Positions 18,202 through 21,672 of a stretch of DNA of 21,672 bases are shown in pieces. Below the pieces are notes generated by a model that searched no databases, had not been told where the DNA came from, and saw nothing but the letters and a program-made list of their open reading frames with translations. Each line of letters begins with the position of its first letter. Within the stretch, counting starts at the first letter, position 1. Source of the DNA: Isotricha intestinalis (Eukaryota; Ciliophora; Litostomatea; Vestibuliferida; Isotrichidae); assembly GCA_023807065.1 (NCBI GenBank), contig JAJJLU010000711.1, positions 1 to 21,672 on the forward strand, in the 5' to 3' direction. The translations under genes were made by a program, and so were the position numbers.

Positions 18202-18882
18202 ATGAATGGAATAATTTTTATATTAATCTCCTTCATATTTTTTTTCCTAGCCTATAAATATAAAACAAATACCTCAAAACCTAAAACATTTGGTTCAGAA
18301 AAATTAGAAAAACTAGGAAAAGAATATTTACAAAAATTATCCAAAAAATATTCTAAACACTCCGAAAAAACAGAAAAAAAACAAGAACCTCAAATTCAAA
18401 AACCTAGAAAAAAAATATCTTTCACAATAATATATGGAACTCAAAGTGGAACATCACGTCGTTTATCAAAAGATTTATGTAAAGAATCAATAGAAACATA
18501 TCATTATAATTGTAAAATAAAAAATGCTTCAAAAATAAAATCAATTGAAGAATTTAATAATAATTCTCTTTTAGTTTTTATTTTCTCAACTTATGGAAAT
18601 GGAGTTCCAACTGATGATTCAATAGAATTTACAAATATGATAGAAAATAATGATTTTTGGGAAAAATTAACTAATAAAAATTTAAAATATTGTATTTTTG
18701 GTTGTGGAGATTCTAATTATAGTAAATTTAATGCTCAAGCTAAAAGATTAGATAAAGTTTTTTCTAAATACTTTCAATCTATTCTCCCTTTAACTTTAGG
18801 TGATGATTCCAATAATTTAGAAGATAATTTTGATAAGTGGATGGTTCAATTTTTTGATGAAATTCCAAAATATTTTAATTAA
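18202..18882 (+). CDS. Membrane-anchored stand-alone flavodoxin (FMN-binding) domain protein, P450-reductase/Tah18-like
   Basis: The 226-aa protein has an N-terminal membrane anchor (about residues 3-18), a charged linker (20-70) and one flavodoxin domain (73-225). The FMN phosphate loop is YGTQSGTS (78-85); the second FMN loop is STYGNGVPTDD (129-139); the third is FGCGDSNYSKFNAQAKRLD (166-184), followed by LPLTLGDDSNN (195-205) and an acidic DNFDKW. These match the FMN half of diflavin reductases, and the GDSNYSKFN...LGDD pattern is closest to Tah18/Ndor1 and cytochrome P450 reductase. No FAD/NADPH half follows: a TAA ends the gene and the next gene is unrelated. The radical-SAM part expected of TYW1 is also missing. 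It would be a one-electron carrier on the cytosolic face of the ER or another membrane, with its donor and acceptor elsewhere. It shares strand with the following gene but is separated by 336 bp. Confidence 0.8.
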   Translation: MNGIIFILISFIFFFLAYKYKTNTSKPKTFGSEKLEKLGKEYLQKLSKKYSKHSEKTEKKQEPQIQKPRKKISFTIIYGTQSGTSRRLSKDLCKESIETYHYNCKIKNASKIKSIEEFNNNSLLVFIFSTYGNGVPTDDSIEFTNMIENNDFWEKLTNKNLKYCIFGCGDSNYSKFNAQAKRLDKVFSKYFQSILPLTLGDDSNNLEDNFDKWMVQFFDEIPKYFN

Positions 18883-19218
18883 TTTATTTAATATTGTTTT
18901 AATTAATGAAATAAAAATAAAGTGAATTATAATATAAAGTATTTTATAATTTTTTTGATTATTTTTATATTTAATGTCTTTTTCATTAATTAATTATATT
19001 TGATATAATTATAATAATTTTATTTAGTTTAAATTTTATTAAAAAGCAAATAAACAAATCTTTCTCTTATAGAAATTATTTTTATTTTAATTTAAAAAAT
19101 TAAAGAAAAAAAGTTTAGACATTAAAAGAAAAACTTTAATTCGATAAATAATAAAAATAATTTTTTAATAAATAAAATAGTCTAAATATTCTTTTATTGA
19201 AAAAAATAAATATTTTAA
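18883..19218. other. Spacer between two plus-strand genes
   Basis: The 336-bp gap contains the 3' flank of the flavodoxin-domain gene and the promoter of the HERPUD-like gene. It is A/T-rich, with no motif, RNA gene or repeat that I can support. Confidence 0.5.
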
Positions 19219-20874
19219 ATGGATGATATAAAAAGTATTTATACAGTTCTTTTAAGATTTCCGAATCAAGAAATAATTTCAGTTCAAATTCCACATAATT
19301 GGAAAATAAAAAAATTAATAAAATTTATTTTAAATTCTTTTGAAGAGAATTTTCAAAATTGTAAAAGTTCATTTATTTTTCAAGGATATCCTTTAGAAAA
19401 ATATAATAATTTATCAACAAAAGATTTATTCAAGAATAACAAAATAAATATAATCATCATTTCTTTAAAAAAAGAAAAAAATGAATTTAAAGAAGATTTA
19501 TCTAAAATGAATATAAGCGATTTATTAAATTTTCAAGAATTTAAAGAAAGTGAAAAAATATATTATGAAAATTATATAAATTCATTTCCAAAAAATAAAT
19601 TGTCTTATTCTACTTTTCCAATAATGAATCCAGCTTTAATAAATAAAATAACAATATTAAACAATGAAAAAAAAAAATTATCAAATTATGATTCTGGAAG
19701 TTTGGAAAAATTTCCTTTAAGAGAATATTTTAAATTTGAAATATTATTTAGATTAATTGTTTCTTGTTTTGTAATGAGATTATATACTAAAGATTGGAAA
19801 TTTCCAATTTTTATAACAATATTTATTATTTATTATTGGTTTACTATAAAAAAAAGTATTGAAGAATACTATAAAAAAAAAATAGATGAAATACAAATGA
19901 ATGAAAATGAAATTAAAGAAATGGAAAAATATGATAAAGACCCTTTTAAGTTTTTATTTGATTTAGAAAATAATAATAATGAAAATTATTATAATAGTTC
20001 TGATGAAGAAGAAGATGAAAAAAAAGATTTTGAAAATGACGATGAAATAAATACTGATTCTAAAAATAATATTAAAGAAAAAAGTAATAATATTAATTTT
20101 GGAGCTAATCCTAATTATTTAGAAAATTTAGGACATTTAAGAAATTTTAAAAGTGAAATTGAAATGGGAGAAATGGAAGGTATTGAAAATTTATTAAAGA
20201 AAAAAGAAGAAGAAAAAGAAATCAAAAATCATATTCCTGAAAGTAAATTTGAATTTTACAGAAAATGTATTATTGAGTTTATTTATGTTTTTATCATTTC
20301 TATTATTCCTGTTTGGTGTGATCAATATGAAGAAGAAAATCCTTTTCCTGAAAATAATAATAATAATTTAAATAATAATAATGATAATAATAATAATATG
20401 GATATTAATAATAATAATAATAATGATAATAATTTAAATAATAATAATAATAATATAGATACTAATTTAAATAATAATAATCAGGATAATAATAATGATA
20501 ATAATTTAAATAATAATAATAATATAGATACTAATTTTTATAATAATAATAAAATAAATCTTAATATGTCAAATGATATTATTGAAAATGAAAAGGAAAG
20601 AATAAATAATAATGAAAATGAAGAAGATGAAAATTTAAACCAGAAAAAACCAGAATCACCGAAAAAACAATTAAATGATTATAAATTAGTTCAAAATCAA
20701 ACTGAAAATGAAAATTTTAGTGAAAATGAAGGAACAATAAATTTAAACGAAAATACAGAAATAATGAAACAAAGATTAGAAAAAGAAAAAGAATTAGAAA
20801 AAGAAAAAGAAAAAGAATTAATTAAAGAAAATGAAAATTTAATTAATTCAGAAATGGAAAAAAAAAATAATTAA
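19219..20874 (+). CDS. HERPUD-like ER membrane protein with N-terminal ubiquitin-like domain
   Basis: The 551-aa protein begins with a ubiquitin-like domain (about residues 6-88): VLLRFPNQEI strand, a WKIKKLIKFIL helix, an IFQGYPLEKYNNLSTKDLF segment resembling the RLIYSGKLLxD-type turn, and a final IIIISL strand. A hydrophobic hairpin follows (about 171-207), then an acidic linker and a third hydrophobic segment (about 346-366) ending in IIPVW. Ubiquitin-like domain, membrane hairpin and a short hydrophobic segment ending in Pro is the arrangement of HERPUD (Herp) proteins, which sit in the ER with the domain in the cytosol and recruit the Hrd1 ER-associated degradation complex. The last 185 residues are an Asn/Asp-rich tract (about 375-455) and a charged Lys/Glu tail with no match. 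No C-terminal Gly-Gly is present, so it is not a conjugated modifier. The ATG at 19219 is the first in frame with an A-rich leader. Confidence 0.62.
   Translation: MDDIKSIYTVLLRFPNQEIISVQIPHNWKIKKLIKFILNSFEENFQNCKSSFIFQGYPLEKYNNLSTKDLFKNNKINIIIISLKKEKNEFKEDLSKMNISDLLNFQEFKESEKIYYENYINSFPKNKLSYSTFPIMNPALINKITILNNEKKKLSNYDSGSLEKFPLREYFKFEILFRLIVSCFVMRLYTKDWKFPIFITIFIIYYWFTIKKSIEEYYKKKIDEIQMNENEIKEMEKYDKDPFKFLFDLENNNNENYYNSSDEEEDEKKDFENDDEINTDSKNNIKEKSNNINFGANPNYLENLGHLRNFKSEIEMGEMEGIENLLKKKEEEKEIKNHIPESKFEFYRKCIIEFIYVFIISIIPVWCDQYEEENPFPENNNNNLNNNNDNNNNMDINNNNNNDNNLNNNNNNIDTNLNNNNQDNNNDNNLNNNNNIDTNFYNNNKINLNMSNDIIENEKERINNNENEEDENLNQKKPESPKKQLNDYKLVQNQTENENFSENEGTINLNENTEIMKQRLEKEKELEKEKEKELIKENENLINSEMEKKNN
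20350..20552 (+). repeat. AAT trinucleotide tract with an imperfect 72-bp tandem duplication
   Basis: AAT codons, broken by GAT, TTA and ATA, encode an Asn-rich tract inside the HERPUD-like gene. A unit coding for NDNNLNNNNN(N)IDTN starts at 20422 and again at 20494, differing by one AAT and by its last residues, which points to a recent tandem duplication followed by slippage. Length polymorphism between strains is likely. Confidence 0.75.
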
Positions 20875-21624
20875 TAATAAAGTTAGTGATTTTTTTATAT
20901 ACAAATAATTTTAATTCAAATAATTTTAAAAAATATTAAATTCTATTTTTAATTCAAATAAATTTTATTAAAATTAAAAAGTTTGTAAATTTTTCTTTTA
21001 ATAAATATAAAAATATCAATTTATAGACTATTCAATTATATTTTAAGGACATTCAAAAATTAGAATAATTAAAAAAAAGAATTTCACAATAAATTAAAAA
21101 AATATAAATGTTGAAAATAAATATTAAAAAAGAATTTAAATAATGAAAGAGTAGAGTGATAAGTTTTTAAGGAATAATACAGTTTAAAAGATAGAAATAG
21201 AGAAGAATATGTTAAAAATATGTTTATATTTTTTGAAAAACATAAAACTTAAATAAATTTAATCATTAAGAATTAGAGTATTATCATTTCCAAATTAATA
21301 AGTAATAATATAATAATAATAATAATTATTAAATTCCAAATGAAATACAAGATTTTAACCAAATTTAAATGAAAATAAAAATCAATAATTTAATATTTAT
21401 TTAAATTAAATATGAATGTAAATCAATTCAAATTATATATAAATAAAACTGATGAATTAAACTTGATTATGAGAATAAAGCAAAAAATATTTATTAGGGT
21501 TTTGAGACAGGGAAATATTTTTTTTTATTTAAAAATTTTAAAAAATATAAAAAAAAATTTAAAAATTATATTGAAATTATTTATTTTATTGTAAGTTAGA
21601 TAAATTTTAATCCAAAGATATTAT
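20875..21624. other. Subtelomeric gene-poor region
   Basis: About 750 bp lie between the last supported stop codon and the telomere. The sequence is A/T-rich, with AAT/ATA runs (near 21305-21330) but no clear subtelomeric repeat. A 60-codon frame (21412-21594) begins MNVNQFKLYINKTDELNL and contains a short non-homopolymeric run, FIRVLRQGN, but then decays into Lys/Leu/Ile low complexity; I do not call it a gene. No internal copy of the telomere unit was seen here. Confidence 0.5.
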
Positions 21625-21672
21625 GGGGATTGGGGATTGGGGATTGGGGATTGGGGATTGGGGATTGGGGAT
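21625..21672 (+). repeat. Telomeric repeat array (GGGGATT)n at the right end
   Basis: Six complete GGGGATT units (starts at 21625, 21632, 21639, 21646, 21653, 21660) plus a partial unit GGGGAT run without error to the last base. The array begins abruptly after ...AAAGATATTAT with a single shared T, as in de novo telomere addition. The G-rich strand points 5'->3' to the edge, the orientation of a true chromosome end. The unit is like the ciliate G4T2 repeat with one extra A. The visible length is set by the window, not the biology. Confidence 0.85.

Noticed and set aside
18202..18882. Identification as the wybutosine enzyme TYW1, which also begins with a flavodoxin-like domain
   Set aside because: The radical-SAM half with its CxxxCxxC motif is absent, and the third loop and GDD segment fit the diflavin-reductase FMN domain better.
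21412..21594. 60-codon plus-strand frame in the subtelomere
   Set aside because: Only a short middle run looks protein-like; the rest is Lys/Ile/Leu low complexity, with no domain and no support beyond an ATG and a TAA.
1..21672. tRNA, rRNA or CRISPR content
   Set aside because: No GTTCRA-type T-loop with flanking GC stems, no GC-rich island and no regularly spaced direct repeats were seen on either strand by eye.

Overview
The window is very AT-rich eukaryotic DNA carrying seven supported protein genes and ending at the right edge in a short array of GGGGATT units. The G-rich strand runs 5'->3' toward the edge, as at a real chromosome end. No telomere is seen at the left edge. All seven genes read in the standard code and all stop at TAA. 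Six need no intron; one (minus strand, 2321-5241) appears to have a 44-nt GT-AG intron that moves its start 32 codons upstream. Large size, AT bias, tiny intron, short spacers and a nearby telomere with a G4-type repeat fit a ciliate macronuclear chromosome with an unmodified code, for example a litostome of the rumen/gut type. That is inference; another AT-rich anaerobic protist such as a parabasalid or Anaeramoeba-like organism is not excluded.

Layout, left to right: (1) 240-1526 (+), a secreted, type I membrane-anchored pepsin-family (A1) protein whose two catalytic Asp sites are both replaced. (2) 2321-5241 (-), a divergent protein with an IQGAP-type RasGAP domain, converging on gene 1 across a spacer with coding-like debris. 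(3) 6542-11962 (+), an 1806-aa multi-pass membrane protein of the TmcB-like/PAS sensor type, divergent from gene 2 across 1.3 kb that also holds a possible gene relic. (4) 12322-17739 (-), an 1805-aa Lys/Glu-rich coiled-coil protein, converging on gene 3. (5) 18202-18882 (+), a membrane-anchored stand-alone flavodoxin domain resembling the FMN domain of cytochrome P450 reductase/Tah18. (6) 19219-20874 (+), a HERPUD-like ER protein with an N-terminal ubiquitin-like domain and an Asn-rich tail. (7) From 20875 a 750-bp gene-poor subtelomere, then the telomere from 21625.

There are no operons. The themes are membrane, secretory-pathway and signalling functions: a surface or endosomal pseudoprotease, a GAP-like scaffold, a large membrane sensor, an ER-type flavoprotein and an ER-stress-type ubiquitin-like protein. 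I see no mobile element, CRISPR array, rRNA or tRNA. The best candidates for something undescribed are the telomere repeat, the orphan anchored FMN domain, the catalytically dead aspartyl-protease-like receptor, and the large sensor with no recognisable output domain.
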